Source of the DNA: Clostridia bacterium
GTDB taxonomy: Bacteria > Bacillota > Clostridia > Monoglobales > Monoglobaceae
Reading direction: 5' to 3'
Assembly: GCA_017409575.1 (NCBI GenBank)
Contig: JAFQSM010000026.1
Span: forward strand, 1-40,986
DNA: 40,986 nucleotides
Part shown: positions 17,730-26,503 of the stretch, piece by piece
Layout: each line of letters starts with the position of its first letter
Numbering within the stretch: position 1 is the stretch's first letter
Position numbers and translations under genes: made by a program
The notes under the pieces: model-generated
Database searches by the model: none
Told to the model about the DNA's origin: nothing
What the model saw: the letters and a program-made list of their open reading frames with translations, nothing else

Positions 17730-18851
17730 TTATCTTCTGTATGTATCAAGTACATCCATGTTAAGTTCAACACCAATACCGGGTGCAGTAGGAATATGAA
17801 CATATCCATCACTGTCAAGCTGGAAGTGATTCTTAACAAGCTGTTTGCTGAGAACGGTCTCCTGAGCACAGTATTCAAGCATATCAGCATTGGGAATTGC
17901 TGCGATAAGCTGAAGTGTCGCACCCATAAGAATACCTGTCTTGAATGCGTGAGGTATAAGCTTTTTACCTCTGAGTTGTGCCATATCTGCAATCTTTTTA
18001 GCCATTGTTATACCACCGCAACGGCTCATATCAGGCTGAACAATATCAACACTGCCGTGGTCAAGCATTTCTTTAAACTCGTACATTGTACCAAACTCTT
18101 CGCCCGATGCAAGCGAGATACTGATGTTGTCACCAAGTCTTCCAAAGTCCTCTGTTCTGTCCGGAGCGAAAGGCTCTTCAAGCCAGTAAATCTTTTGCTT
18201 TTCGTATTCTTTCGAAACTCTGAGTGCGTATTTATAATCTGTCCAGCGCATACCGATATCAATCATAAGACGGGTATTTTCGCCAACTGCCTGACGGCAA
18301 TATTCAACCAACTCAATATCCTTTTCTTCGCTTTCACCCAAAGCACCCCATCCAAACTTATAACCGTTATAGTTGCAATCAGCTTTGTGATGAGCAACAA
18401 GTTCGTCAATTTCTTCTTTTGTGCCGGGCATCAGAACCGAGCAGTATGCCGGAATTTTTTCTCTGAAACGACCACCAATAAGCATTGAAACCGGAACACC
18501 CATCTTTTTGCCGGCAATATCCCAAAGAGCAATATCAATACCGCTCATTGCATGGATACCAACGCTTCTTCTTGTGTAGTAATAGCTGTAATGATACATC
18601 TTGTACCAAAGATATTCGATATTGAGCGGATTTTCGCCAACAAGAATCTCCTTAAGACCTCTGCACTGGTCATGTGATGCAGGTGTCTCGACAATAGCCT
18701 TTACAACCTCGGGCGAGCTGTCAACTTCGCCGATACCGGTGATACCCTCGTCCGTGTGAACAAGGATAACCGCAGTATCCTGGCTGCCGTCACCAATCAT
18801 TTTTACTTCGTTTTGTCTTACAACAATTACTTCTACATCTGTGATTTTCAT
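17730..18851 (-). CDS. Enolase-superfamily (mandelate racemase-type) sugar-acid dehydratase
   Basis: This 373-residue enzyme should abstract the proton next to the carboxylate of a sugar acid and, most likely, eliminate water to a 2-keto-3-deoxy acid. Metal ligands are in LMIDIGMRW (Asp), YWLEEPF (Glu) and ASGEEFGT (Glu). The His-Asp dyad of the mandelate racemase subgroup is in PDMSRCGG and LIPHAFKTG. The usual KxK site reads YKFGWG, with one Lys. Domain order (capping domain about 1-125, barrel about 135-355) is standard. It lies 11 bases after the alcohol dehydrogenase gene and ends the operon. The stereochemistry of the substrate is not predictable by eye. Confidence 0.85.
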   Translation of the reverse strand: MKITDVEVIVVRQNEVKMIGDGSQDTAVILVHTDEGITGIGEVDSSPEVVKAIVETPASHDQCRGLKEILVGENPLNIEYLWYKMYHYSYYYTRRSVGIHAMSGIDIALWDIAGKKMGVPVSMLIGGRFREKIPAYCSVLMPGTKEEIDELVAHHKADCNYNGYKFGWGALGESEEKDIELVEYCRQAVGENTRLMIDIGMRWTDYKYALRVSKEYEKQKIYWLEEPFAPDRTEDFGRLGDNISISLASGEEFGTMYEFKEMLDHGSVDIVQPDMSRCGGITMAKKIADMAQLRGKKLIPHAFKTGILMGATLQLIAAIPNADMLEYCAQETVLSKQLVKNHFQLDSDGYVHIPTAPGIGVELNMDVLDTYRR

Positions 18852-18862
18852 ATTGCTTCCTC

Positions 18863-19891
18863 CTAAAATTCTATTATAGCCTTAATAAGGCCTTTTTCTC
18901 TGTTTCGGTACAAATCAAATGCTTTGTCAATTTCCTCAAGCTTAAATCTGTGAGTAACCATCTTTTCAAGGTCCAGCTGTTTTTTGGCAATCAGGTCAAC
19001 AAGCGGATACCATGCCTTTGTATTTCCAACCGCACCATATATGGCGATTTCTTCTGTAATCAGCTTTTTTATCGGGAAGTTAACCACTTCATCGTCTCCA
19101 GGGATACCGTACAAAATAACCTTTCCGCCTTTTTTACTGCAGTAAGGCATTTTTTCAATAATGCCGCCTGCCCCGGTTGCTTCGATTACAACATCAGCGC
19201 CCTCGCCGCCTGTCATTGCTAAAACCTCTGCACAAAAATCCTCGCTTGCAGTTGCATCAATGGTTTCGTCCGCTCCAAAGCGTTTTACCAACGCTGCCTT
19301 ATATTCGCCTCTTACAAGCGAAATAATCTTTCCGGCACCCATAAGCTTTGCAATCATAATGAATGCAAGCGCCGCAGGGCCTGCTCCTGTTATAAAAACA
19401 CTTCCTGCAAGCGGCACGCCCAATCTCATAAGGGACTCGGTGGGACAAACTATACTTTCCAGAATACTTCCTGCACTGTCACTTACACTGTCAGGGATTG
19501 GCACAATAGCAGAAACCGGAACTTTTACATATTCGGCATAACCGCCATGGTGCGGATTGTAGCCTATTTCGGCACTTTCTGCGCAAAGATACTGATTTCC
19601 CGCACGGCAATGCGCACAATGTCCACAACCGATAGAAGTTGCAATAACGCATCTCATACCAACCTTTATGTCGTCGCGTGTTGTGTTTATTTTTTCGACA
19701 ACACCACAAATTTCGTGTCCCTGCACATTGGGTGGGTCCCCTATTTTAAGCTTGCCCGAGATTATATGATAATCTGTTGCGCAAACACCGGCAGCTTTAA
19801 CTTTTATAAGAGCTTGTTCTTCGCCGATTTCAGGAATGGGAATATCCTGTATTTCAATTTTATCTACTCCTGTCCAAACAGCAGCTTTCAT
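18863..19891 (-). CDS. Zinc-dependent alcohol/polyol dehydrogenase (MDR family)
   Basis: This 342-residue NAD(P)-dependent dehydrogenase has catalytic zinc ligands in GVCATDYH and QGHEICG, structural zinc cysteines in CGHCAHCRAGNQYLC and a Rossmann motif GAGPAALAF. It resembles sorbitol, threonine or galactitol-phosphate dehydrogenases. In this operon it could oxidise an alditol or aldose to the acid consumed by the dehydratase, or reduce the aldehyde made by the aldolase; this is inference. It follows the DapA-family gene by 40 bases. Confidence 0.88.
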   Translation of the reverse strand: MKAAVWTGVDKIEIQDIPIPEIGEEQALIKVKAAGVCATDYHIISGKLKIGDPPNVQGHEICGVVEKINTTRDDIKVGMRCVIATSIGCGHCAHCRAGNQYLCAESAEIGYNPHHGGYAEYVKVPVSAIVPIPDSVSDSAGSILESIVCPTESLMRLGVPLAGSVFITGAGPAALAFIMIAKLMGAGKIISLVRGEYKAALVKRFGADETIDATASEDFCAEVLAMTGGEGADVVIEATGAGGIIEKMPYCSKKGGKVILYGIPGDDEVVNFPIKKLITEEIAIYGAVGNTKAWYPLVDLIAKKQLDLEKMVTHRFKLEEIDKAFDLYRNREKGLIKAIIEF

Positions 19892-19931
19892 ACTTTAAAT
19901 CACTATCCTTTCTGACCTGCAACGGTATTCT

Positions 19932-20747
19932 TTATACTTCCTTATCTCCAAATTTAATTCGGCTTACTTCCTCCATCAAACGCTTGTATCCTTCGGGGAA
20001 GCTCTGCGAATCGGCCGTTCTCAAATCTTCCATTATGCTGTGCTGAACAACTCTTGCTTTTTCGATATCACCGACTTTGACGCTTTTATAAATAGCGGTG
20101 ATTTTTTCAGGATAAATCGTAGCAAGTGCAGTCATACTTCCTGTGCATCCTCCAACATACGCCGGAAGTAGCATATCGTCTGTACCTGTCATAACAGAAA
20201 AATCTGTATCCTTTGCCTTGTCAATAAGGTGCATAATTCTTTTCATATTGCCGCTGCTGTCCTTGATGCCGATTATGTTTTTGTGGTTCATAAGTTCGTA
20301 AATAACACCAAGTTCAAGTTCCTGTGTAAAAAACGGTATATTGTACAAAATAACCGGCAGAGGAGAAATATCTGCAAGTTCTGTGTAATACTGCTTTATT
20401 TCCTCGGTTGTATGCTTGAAGTAATACGGTGGGCAAACAAGCATTGCGTCAGCATTCACCGCTGCCGCGTGTGCACAAATGTCATATGTATCTGCAATGT
20501 TCGGCTCGCACGCGCTGACAACAACCAGCTTGTCCGGGTCACGATTCAAAGTCACTGTTTCAACCAGCTTTTTCTTCTCTTCCTTTGTCAGATGCACAAA
20601 CTCGGCAGTACTTCCGTTTACCACATATCCGGCAACATCGGTACCGCTGAGGCGCTGAACCTGCTTTGCAAATACATCATAATCTACTCGGTTTCCGTCA
20701 AACGGTGTCATAAGTACAGAAAAAACTCCATTAATTCTCTTTTTCAT
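19932..20747 (-). CDS. DapA/NanA family aldolase (likely 2-keto-3-deoxy sugar-acid aldolase)
   Basis: This 271-residue class I aldolase has the Schiff-base Lys in IIGIKDSSGNM and the Tyr in ILYNIPFFT. The usual GTTGE pyruvate-carboxylate site reads GSTAEF. The barrel is slightly short for the family (usually about 290). Beside an acid-sugar dehydratase, the likely reaction is cleavage of a 2-keto-3-deoxy acid to pyruvate and an aldehyde, rather than lysine synthesis. It overlaps the upstream M24 gene by 17 bases, so translation is coupled. Confidence 0.85.
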   Translation of the reverse strand: MKKRINGVFSVLMTPFDGNRVDYDVFAKQVQRLSGTDVAGYVVNGSTAEFVHLTKEEKKKLVETVTLNRDPDKLVVVSACEPNIADTYDICAHAAAVNADAMLVCPPYYFKHTTEEIKQYYTELADISPLPVILYNIPFFTQELELGVIYELMNHKNIIGIKDSSGNMKRIMHLIDKAKDTDFSVMTGTDDMLLPAYVGGCTGSMTALATIYPEKITAIYKSVKVGDIEKARVVQHSIMEDLRTADSQSFPEGYKRLMEEVSRIKFGDKEV

Positions 20748-21414
20748 TTAACTCATACTCCCTGATATCTAAACTCATATATTTTTCAAATAAATTTTCG
20801 GTTTTGTCACAGCTTACAAAATAATCATTTTCAAGCCGTATTCCAAATTTTTCATAAAATCCGGACTCTATTGTATAAATGTTGTTTGCCTCAATCTTTG
20901 CAGAATTTTCTGAGACAAACCTTGGTTCCATCAATGCACTTTCACCGATTTTGTGTCCTGCATGATGAACAAGAACTTTCCCATCTGCTTCATACGCCGA
21001 ATTTACTGCCTTATAAAGCTCACCTGCACATGTGCCGGCTTTCAGCTTTTCTTCACCCATCTTTATACTTTGTTTGATGAGTTCAAACACGTGTGCCTGC
21101 TCGTCCGAAGCACCGCCGACAAAAAATGTACGGCATATATCACACCAAACACCGTCTTTGCCGACACTGATGTCCATTATCACCGTGTCACCGGCTTTGG
21201 GGATATATCCTTTGCTGACCCCGTCAATGTTCAGACTATCCTCGCCCCAGATGTAATCATAAAGAATTTCGTATTCGCCAAGGTCATCGTGCAGCGATTT
21301 CAAAAACGGCTTAAAAAGCTCATCACTTGTAATGCCCGTTTTGAAGCCGGATTTGAAAGCGTCAAAAGCGTTGGTTACCGCTTTTAATATGATTTCAACT
21401 TTTTCTTTCATCAC
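20731..21414 (-). CDS. M24 family (Xaa-Pro peptidase/creatinase fold) protein
   Basis: This 227-residue pita-bread-fold protein has all five metal ligands in order: Asp in VIMDISV, Asp in WCDICRTF, His in HHAGHKIG, Glu in YTIESGF and Glu in IRLENDYF. It lacks the N-terminal domain of aminopeptidase P or creatinase, so it is only as large as a methionine aminopeptidase, which it does not otherwise resemble. The start is GTG 21414 (AAGG eight bases upstream) or the ATG that follows directly at 21411. It is the first gene of a sugar-acid catabolic operon, an odd place for a peptidase; it may be a hydrolase or lyase acting on a small molecule. Confidence 0.82.
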   Translation of the reverse strand: MMKEKVEIILKAVTNAFDAFKSGFKTGITSDELFKPFLKSLHDDLGEYEILYDYIWGEDSLNIDGVSKGYIPKAGDTVIMDISVGKDGVWCDICRTFFVGGASDEQAHVFELIKQSIKMGEEKLKAGTCAGELYKAVNSAYEADGKVLVHHAGHKIGESALMEPRFVSENSAKIEANNIYTIESGFYEKFGIRLENDYFVSCDKTENLFEKYMSLDIREYELNEKEN

Positions 21415-21451
21415 AAATCATACCTTTCCTATTTTCCATCTTGATTTTACC

Positions 21452-21480
21452 ATAAAAATAAGATATACTAAAGGTATAAT
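21452..21480 (+). promoter_or_regulatory. Promoter of the PocR/AraC regulator gene
   Basis: A TTGATT hexamer near 21444-21456 and TATACT near 21467-21472 are spaced by 17 bases in the 106-base divergent region. The exact hexamer positions may be off by a few bases. Confidence 0.5.
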
Positions 21481-21520
21481 TATACTTTTTTTAGCAAATT
21501 CGTACCAAGGAGCAACTAAA

Positions 21521-22363
21521 ATGGATTTATTGTTTGACATAAAACAATGCAAATCTTTGATGAACGATTTTTATACCATCACAAAGATAAAAATAGTTAT
21601 TTACGACACCAATTTTGAACCCATAGTCTCTGTACCGGCAAACGACTGTGATTTTTGTGCTGCTCTTAAGAAAAATCCCTCAGCCCTGGAAAAATGCAAT
21701 TCTTGTATCAAAAGCGAAGTCAAAAAATGCAAGAAATCCAATAGTCTTAACATTTACAAATGTCACGCAGGTCTGACCGAGGTCGTTGCCCCCCTTCGTA
21801 TCGATGACATAGTAATCGGATATATTATGTTTGGGCAGATTGTTGACAAGGAAGATAAAAACGAAAAGAAAGCTGAAATTCTGACCTATGCCGCACAATA
21901 CAGCAACGAGGATATGAGCCGGCATTTCAGCAAGATAACGAGCAAAAACTTTGACCAGATACATTCGGTTGCCAAGCTTATGGAAGCTTGTATTTCTTAT
22001 CTGGTTATGCACAAGCTGATAAAAAGCGACCATACCAGCCTGGCATTTAAGCTTGCAAACTTTATTGAGACTAACCTTTCTTCCGACCTCTCGGTTGACA
22101 AGCTTTGTGAGCACTTTGATATAAGCCGAAACTCGCTGTATAAAATTTTTAATGATTTTTACGGAATGTCTGTTGCCAAATACATAAGAAAAAAACGCAT
22201 CGACGTCGCCATTGAACTTATATCATCAGGCATCTCCATAACCGATGCATCAAGCAAAGTGGGTTTTGGAGATTATAATTATTTTTCAAAAGTCTTTAAA
22301 AGCGAAACAGGAACCCTGCCCAGCAAGTTCCGCCAGAAAGTCTTGCAAAAACATTCTAAGTAA
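21521..22363 (+). CDS. PocR-domain AraC family transcriptional regulator
   Basis: This 280-residue regulator starts at 21521, where AAGGAG lies eight bases upstream; the same frame extends back to 21332 but without a ribosome binding site and over the divergent gene. The N-terminal PocR sensor (about 5-165, PF10114) has the conserved cysteine pattern CDFCAALKKNP, KCNSCIKSEVKKC and KCHAGL, then APLRIDDIVIGYIMFGQ. The C-terminal AraC helix-turn-helix pair (about 180-275) includes FDISRNSLYKIF and VGFGDYNYFSKVFK. PocR domains sense small diols or hydrocarbon derivatives. It is divergent from the catabolic operon, which it probably activates in the presence of substrate. Confidence 0.9.
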   Translation: MDLLFDIKQCKSLMNDFYTITKIKIVIYDTNFEPIVSVPANDCDFCAALKKNPSALEKCNSCIKSEVKKCKKSNSLNIYKCHAGLTEVVAPLRIDDIVIGYIMFGQIVDKEDKNEKKAEILTYAAQYSNEDMSRHFSKITSKNFDQIHSVAKLMEACISYLVMHKLIKSDHTSLAFKLANFIETNLSSDLSVDKLCEHFDISRNSLYKIFNDFYGMSVAKYIRKKRIDVAIELISSGISITDASSKVGFGDYNYFSKVFKSETGTLPSKFRQKVLQKHSK

Positions 22364-22366
22364 AAG

Positions 22367-22400
22367 AAGCGACAATTTTCTTTCGAAAATTGTCGCTTTT
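22367..22400 (+). terminator. Terminator of the PocR/AraC regulator gene
   Basis: A 14-bp perfect stem (AAGCGACAATTTTC / GAAAATTGTCGCTT) with a TTTC loop and a T run directly follows the stop codon. Confidence 0.92.
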
Positions 22401-22440
22401 GTTTGGGAAAGCAGAACCGTAGAGATATTTATAATTATAG

Positions 22441-22606
22441 TGAAATATCTCACTTCGTTCGATATGAAATAATCCTGCGGATTATGAAATATTTTTCTTG
22501 CAGAAAAATGTGAAATAAAATACGCCTTTTCATATTGCGAAGCAATATTTCATACACGAAGTGTATTTCATAGCGGAGCTATTTCACTTGCCGCAGGCAA
22601 ATTTCA
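22441..22606. repeat. Array of seven short hairpins between TGAAAT and ATTTCA boxes
   Basis: TGAAAT occurs at 22441, 22465, 22485 and 22511; ATTTCA at 22547, 22565, 22581 and 22601, with a TTTTCA at 22527. Between successive boxes lie hairpins with unrelated stems: ATATC/GATAT, TAATCC/GGATTA, ATTTTTCT/AGAAAAAT, ATATTGC/GCAATAT, ATACAC/GTGTAT, ATAGC/GCTAT and TTGCC/GGCAA. All but the first have three-base loops. The boxes on the left are the reverse complement of those on the right, so the whole array can also fold as one nested structure. No coding frame is apparent. It resembles a structured interspersed element rather than a CRISPR array, because repeats are only six bases. Confidence 0.8.
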
Positions 22607-22609
22607 TTG

Positions 22610-22639
22610 AAAAAAGCACTTCTTCGGAAGTGCTTTTTT
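22610..22639. terminator. Bidirectional terminator with TTCG tetraloop
   Basis: AAAAAAGCACTTC pairs with GAAGTGCTTTTTT around TTCG, a very stable cUUCGg loop. A and T runs on both sides let it end transcripts from either direction, including that of the NACHT gene on the minus strand. Confidence 0.88.
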
Positions 22640-22744
22640 CTGGAAGAGCCGAATGGTTTAGATGCCATTGTCTTTTAAAAAACAATTCTACGATAAACTT
22701 TTTAAATCAACCCAATTTATTGCCAAAGTATATTTAACTCACGT

Positions 22745-25700
22745 TTACTTAAATAGCTGTTTTGAAGTGCTCTCTTTTAGTTTTTTAAATTCTTTATCAA
22801 TCAGCTTACTTTGGGCAGAAATTGCTTTCCAAAATGGAGCGATATCTCCACGTCTATATATGTTTTTTGCTGACAAATTAATTCTTTTAACCGTTTCCCT
22901 TACATTGCAATAACCACTTAAAAAGGCCAACATTATAGAAACATCAGTATCAAATTCATTTTGTGGATTGTTATACTTTCTTTCTATACACTCTATCAGC
23001 TTATCAATATTTATATTATCAAATTTTAAACATGGTTTTGTTATTGTTCTTAATGCCCACGATATAGTTCTCTCTAACTCTTTATGGCTGATATTACTTT
23101 CCCATAATTCAATCAGTCGTTCAAACAAACAATTATATAGATTTTCTGGAACTATATCGCTTTCATTATAACCCGACCATCCCAAGCACCATGTCGCAGC
23201 AAACAAGCTCAACTCGTCATCTTGCTTTAACAATTCATATACCTTATTGAAAATCTTATCGACACTTAATCCATCTAATTTATTAAGATCTTTTTTCTTT
23301 AGTTTCCTCATAGGCTGAGCCAATCTATACGAATAGTGCATCATAAGCAAAGATCCTTTAATGTACTCCTTGCTTTCAGTACCATTAAAATATACTTCTA
23401 TATCCTTAATTGATATGTCTATACTTAAATTTGTTCTTAACCATGCTTCACAATATTCATAAAGATATTTCTTATCAAAAGCATCAAAGAGCTTGTCATT
23501 TACAATGTCTGAGTACTTTTCACCATATTTGCTTTTCAATATAATGTCATAAATACTACCAATGTAAGTATAATTTGAACTTTCTCGAGCAACCTTATCA
23601 ATATTGCGCTTGCCTTTTATGATGAAATCAATGGCTTCTTCAAGCATATCCATATTAATAGGCACTTCGCTTGCCACACAATTAGCCAAGTGGAAGGGGG
23701 CTATATTTGATTGAAACTCTTCTTTAGAAAGATAACCTTTTTTATATTTGTTTTCAAATTCTCTACATTCCTGAAGCAAAAATTCAATTATTCCCCTTGA
23801 TTTACGTCCTAACAACACCGCAATCATTGGTATAACTTCTCTCCAATGTTCTTCATTCAAATGAGCTTTAATAATATCTATTATAGTTGTTTCATCTGCC
23901 TTTGGTATCCATCCCTCAGCAACTGCTTTTGCGGCTAAGTATTCCTGGAAACTTAAATGAGAAAATTCATATGACGGAACTAGTTTGCCATTTTCATTTT
24001 CTTCTAGACCCAATTGAATTAACAGACTGCTTCTTTCTTCCACCTGTACCATAAATTTTGCTGGTGATAAATTTGTATAACCTAACAACTCTGGCAATTC
24101 TTTTCTTGCCTCAATAATAGATTTAGCTAATTCATCTTTTGTAATTTTTTGCTTCCCCTGTAATGTCATTCTATAAGCAACATAAGCCAATTGCGGTTCA
24201 GTTTCATCCATATCAAGTTTTTCATGAGCAATCGCATTCCATGTAACAAGGAGCAATTTAATCATTTCCTCATATAGTTGACATTTTTTAGTTGGGAGGT
24301 ATCCTACCCATCGTTTTACAAAAAGCAACGTAGTCAACAATAAAGGATTTTCTGCTAAAGACATAATTCTATCATCAGATAAAATTATATCACATACTTT
24401 CTCAGACTCAATTTCAGCCTCTTTGCAATTGCCTAAAATTGCCTGATGCCATTTCAAACTTAGGTCCCTAATTTTTTCTTCTTGTAACCCCGCAATCGAG
24501 TAATGATCACAATATCCTGATAAAGTATCAGCCACTGCGCGAAATCCCGCCTCTCTAGATGTGATTATCAATCTTGCTGTCGGATAAATAGCCACAAAAG
24601 TACGAAGTTGGTTAACAAAACTTATTCTATTTCTTTCATTAGCAATTTCGTCTAAACCATCGATTAAAAGAAGAGCGTTGCCGTTTTGCAAAGAATCCTC
24701 TACTATAGAATCAAAGGCTTCTTTATGCTGCCTAATTTCTGCTCTTTTAATAATTGAACTAATTATTTCTAAAATTCCATTGTTTGCTTCATCTCCAAGA
24801 TCTCTGCAACGAACATAAATTGGAAACCATTCGTTATTAGGAAGACCATCAGCCACTTTTTCCCTTCTAGTAGAATATGCATATGCTAATGCTATTCTCC
24901 GTATTAAAGTAGACTTTCCAGCTCCGGGTTTTGCCAATATGGCTGCTTTGTTCGATCTTAACACATCACTAATAGTAAACATCTCATACTTATCATCATT
25001 TTTATAAAAACTTAGAGGAACAAAAATATTCTCTAATTGTACCTTTACAGCTCCCGCTTCTTTATCGGTTGGCATTCCCTCAAATTGAATTTCACCGAGT
25101 TCATTCTCTATATATTTAAAATATGCATCTTTTGCAGCTTTTTTATCCAAATTTTTATTTACATTAGACTCTATGTATAATAATCCAGAAAAATGTGCTA
25201 AATACTCTTCTGTATTTAATATATCATATGCGATATCATTTAAAAGAGGTTTGCCATCTGCATGAACAAATGCAAAATGCGTAGCAGTTTGTGTAGGACA
25301 CTCCGAATAATACAACACCCAAATCCAACCATACTCGCATGCAATTAAATCAATATCCTTGCACAAAAATAGGTTTTCGTCTTTCGTTACTGCATCTATT
25401 GCTTTTTCTAGAGAACAAATCATATTCCCTAATATCAATTCTCTAATAATATCTTTTGTTCCTAATAAAACAAGACTATCTTCTTGCTCGCTATTAAGAC
25501 TCGCTCGCTCTTTTTCCTGTTCAATTGCCGTAGTTTTAAATCCAGACTTTGAAACAAAATATCCAACAACATGTTTACCTTCGTGTTTATATCTTTTTCG
25601 TTCTACATCAAATGCACCAAAAAATTTGTTAATATCATCTCCACCGATAGGATCCCTTTGTGCTTTGCACTCAACTAAAGCTATACGATTTTCAGTTCTG

Positions 25701-26356
25701 TGTTTTAAAACCATGTCAATTTCTCGACCAATTTTCTGAACATTATACTGAAATTCATCAAATCCAAGAGCATGAAACACATCGTATATCAATCTGTTGA
25801 ATATATCACCTTTCTTATTTTTATCCTTCTCTAAAATTAAAATATCTCTATAATTAATTTCATCATTTCTAATAAACCCAGGAAAAAGACTTTTATTGAT
25901 TCCATCTCCATTTTCTTTGTTTTTTCCAGGATACTTACCTTTGTTTCTTGGGTTTTCTGTATGACCGATTCCTTCTAATAATTTTTTTGTGGCATTTTCC
26001 TCAGTTAAGTCAAACAAATCTATATATACGGTTGTTTTGTACAAAGGTCCAAATTTCACATCTTCTAATCTTATGGGAATAAATTTTTCAATTTCTTTAT
26101 TAATATGTGCATTAAATGCAGTTTGAAATTCCTTCATACAATATTCTGAATTATAAAAGTCTTGCGAATAAACAGCAATATAATTTTTAGAGCGCTCTAA
26201 AAAATCATTCATACGCTCAATAAAATCATTTCCAGGAACAATGTCCCATGCTTGCAAATAAACGCTATACCCATTTTCCTCTAAAGTACCACCTATCCAC
26301 TTTGCCCAATCTTTATTTGCCTTATTGTAGCTTATAAAATAATCTTTTTTCTCCAT
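22745..26356 (-). CDS. TIR + PD-(D/E)XK nuclease + NACHT NTPase protein (probable anti-phage NLR-like sensor)
   Basis: This 1,203-residue protein stacks two effector domains on a STAND NTPase. A TIR domain (about 1-130) starts DYFISYNKANKDW and keeps the putative NADase Glu76 in SEYCMKEF. A Mrr-like PD-(D/E)XK nuclease fold (about 180-300) shows GREIDMVL with Asp214 and LVECKAQ with Glu229 and Lys231. A linker domain (about 310-430) precedes the NACHT NTPase: Walker A KPGAGKST (476-483), Walker B LLLIDGLDE (562-570) and IITSREAGF. The last 550 residues are helical and probably sense a phage component. Bacterial NACHT proteins are known anti-phage sensors; having TIR and nuclease together is unusual. 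The gene has its own promoter, is more AT-rich than its neighbours and lies beside a serine recombinase, so it was probably acquired by transfer. Confidence 0.88.
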   Translation of the reverse strand: MEKKDYFISYNKANKDWAKWIGGTLEENGYSVYLQAWDIVPGNDFIERMNDFLERSKNYIAVYSQDFYNSEYCMKEFQTAFNAHINKEIEKFIPIRLEDVKFGPLYKTTVYIDLFDLTEENATKKLLEGIGHTENPRNKGKYPGKNKENGDGINKSLFPGFIRNDEINYRDILILEKDKNKKGDIFNRLIYDVFHALGFDEFQYNVQKIGREIDMVLKHRTENRIALVECKAQRDPIGGDDINKFFGAFDVERKRYKHEGKHVVGYFVSKSGFKTTAIEQEKERASLNSEQEDSLVLLGTKDIIRELILGNMICSLEKAIDAVTKDENLFLCKDIDLIACEYGWIWVLYYSECPTQTATHFAFVHADGKPLLNDIAYDILNTEEYLAHFSGLLYIESNVNKNLDKKAAKDAYFKYIENELGEIQFEGMPTDKEAGAVKVQLENIFVPLSFYKNDDKYEMFTISDVLRSNKAAILAKPGAGKSTLIRRIALAYAYSTRREKVADGLPNNEWFPIYVRCRDLGDEANNGILEIISSIIKRAEIRQHKEAFDSIVEDSLQNGNALLLIDGLDEIANERNRISFVNQLRTFVAIYPTARLIITSREAGFRAVADTLSGYCDHYSIAGLQEEKIRDLSLKWHQAILGNCKEAEIESEKVCDIILSDDRIMSLAENPLLLTTLLFVKRWVGYLPTKKCQLYEEMIKLLLVTWNAIAHEKLDMDETEPQLAYVAYRMTLQGKQKITKDELAKSIIEARKELPELLGYTNLSPAKFMVQVEERSSLLIQLGLEENENGKLVPSYEFSHLSFQEYLAAKAVAEGWIPKADETTIIDIIKAHLNEEHWREVIPMIAVLLGRKSRGIIEFLLQECREFENKYKKGYLSKEEFQSNIAPFHLANCVASEVPINMDMLEEAIDFIIKGKRNIDKVARESSNYTYIGSIYDIILKSKYGEKYSDIVNDKLFDAFDKKYLYEYCEAWLRTNLSIDISIKDIEVYFNGTESKEYIKGSLLMMHYSYRLAQPMRKLKKKDLNKLDGLSVDKIFNKVYELLKQDDELSLFAATWCLGWSGYNESDIVPENLYNCLFERLIELWESNISHKELERTISWALRTITKPCLKFDNINIDKLIECIERKYNNPQNEFDTDVSIMLAFLSGYCNVRETVKRINLSAKNIYRRGDIAPFWKAISAQSKLIDKEFKKLKESTSKQLFK

Positions 26357-26422
26357 ACCGTATATCCCCTTTGTTTATTTTCACAAATGCAATAAATTAG
26401 ATATAATTATCATATTTTCTAT

Positions 26423-26451
26423 ATTATACCATAATTCTACAAATTATTCAA
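26423..26451 (-). promoter_or_regulatory. Promoter of the TIR-nuclease-NACHT gene
   Basis: On the minus strand TTGAAT (26446-26451) and TATAAT (26423-26428) have a 17-base spacer. The start codon at 26356 follows about 60 bases later with AAGGGG as ribosome binding site. Confidence 0.75.
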
Positions 26452-26503
26452 TATACAGAGATTAGAAATACTCAGACCATATTTATGCAGTATGCTATGT
26501 GCT

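Noticed and set aside
17796..18488. A 230-residue plus-strand reading frame opposite the dehydratase gene
   Set aside because: It is a shadow of the conserved enolase-superfamily gene, with no start signal.
22441..22606. CRISPR array
   Set aside because: The repeats are six bases and the units are hairpins; there are no cas genes and no 30-base repeats.
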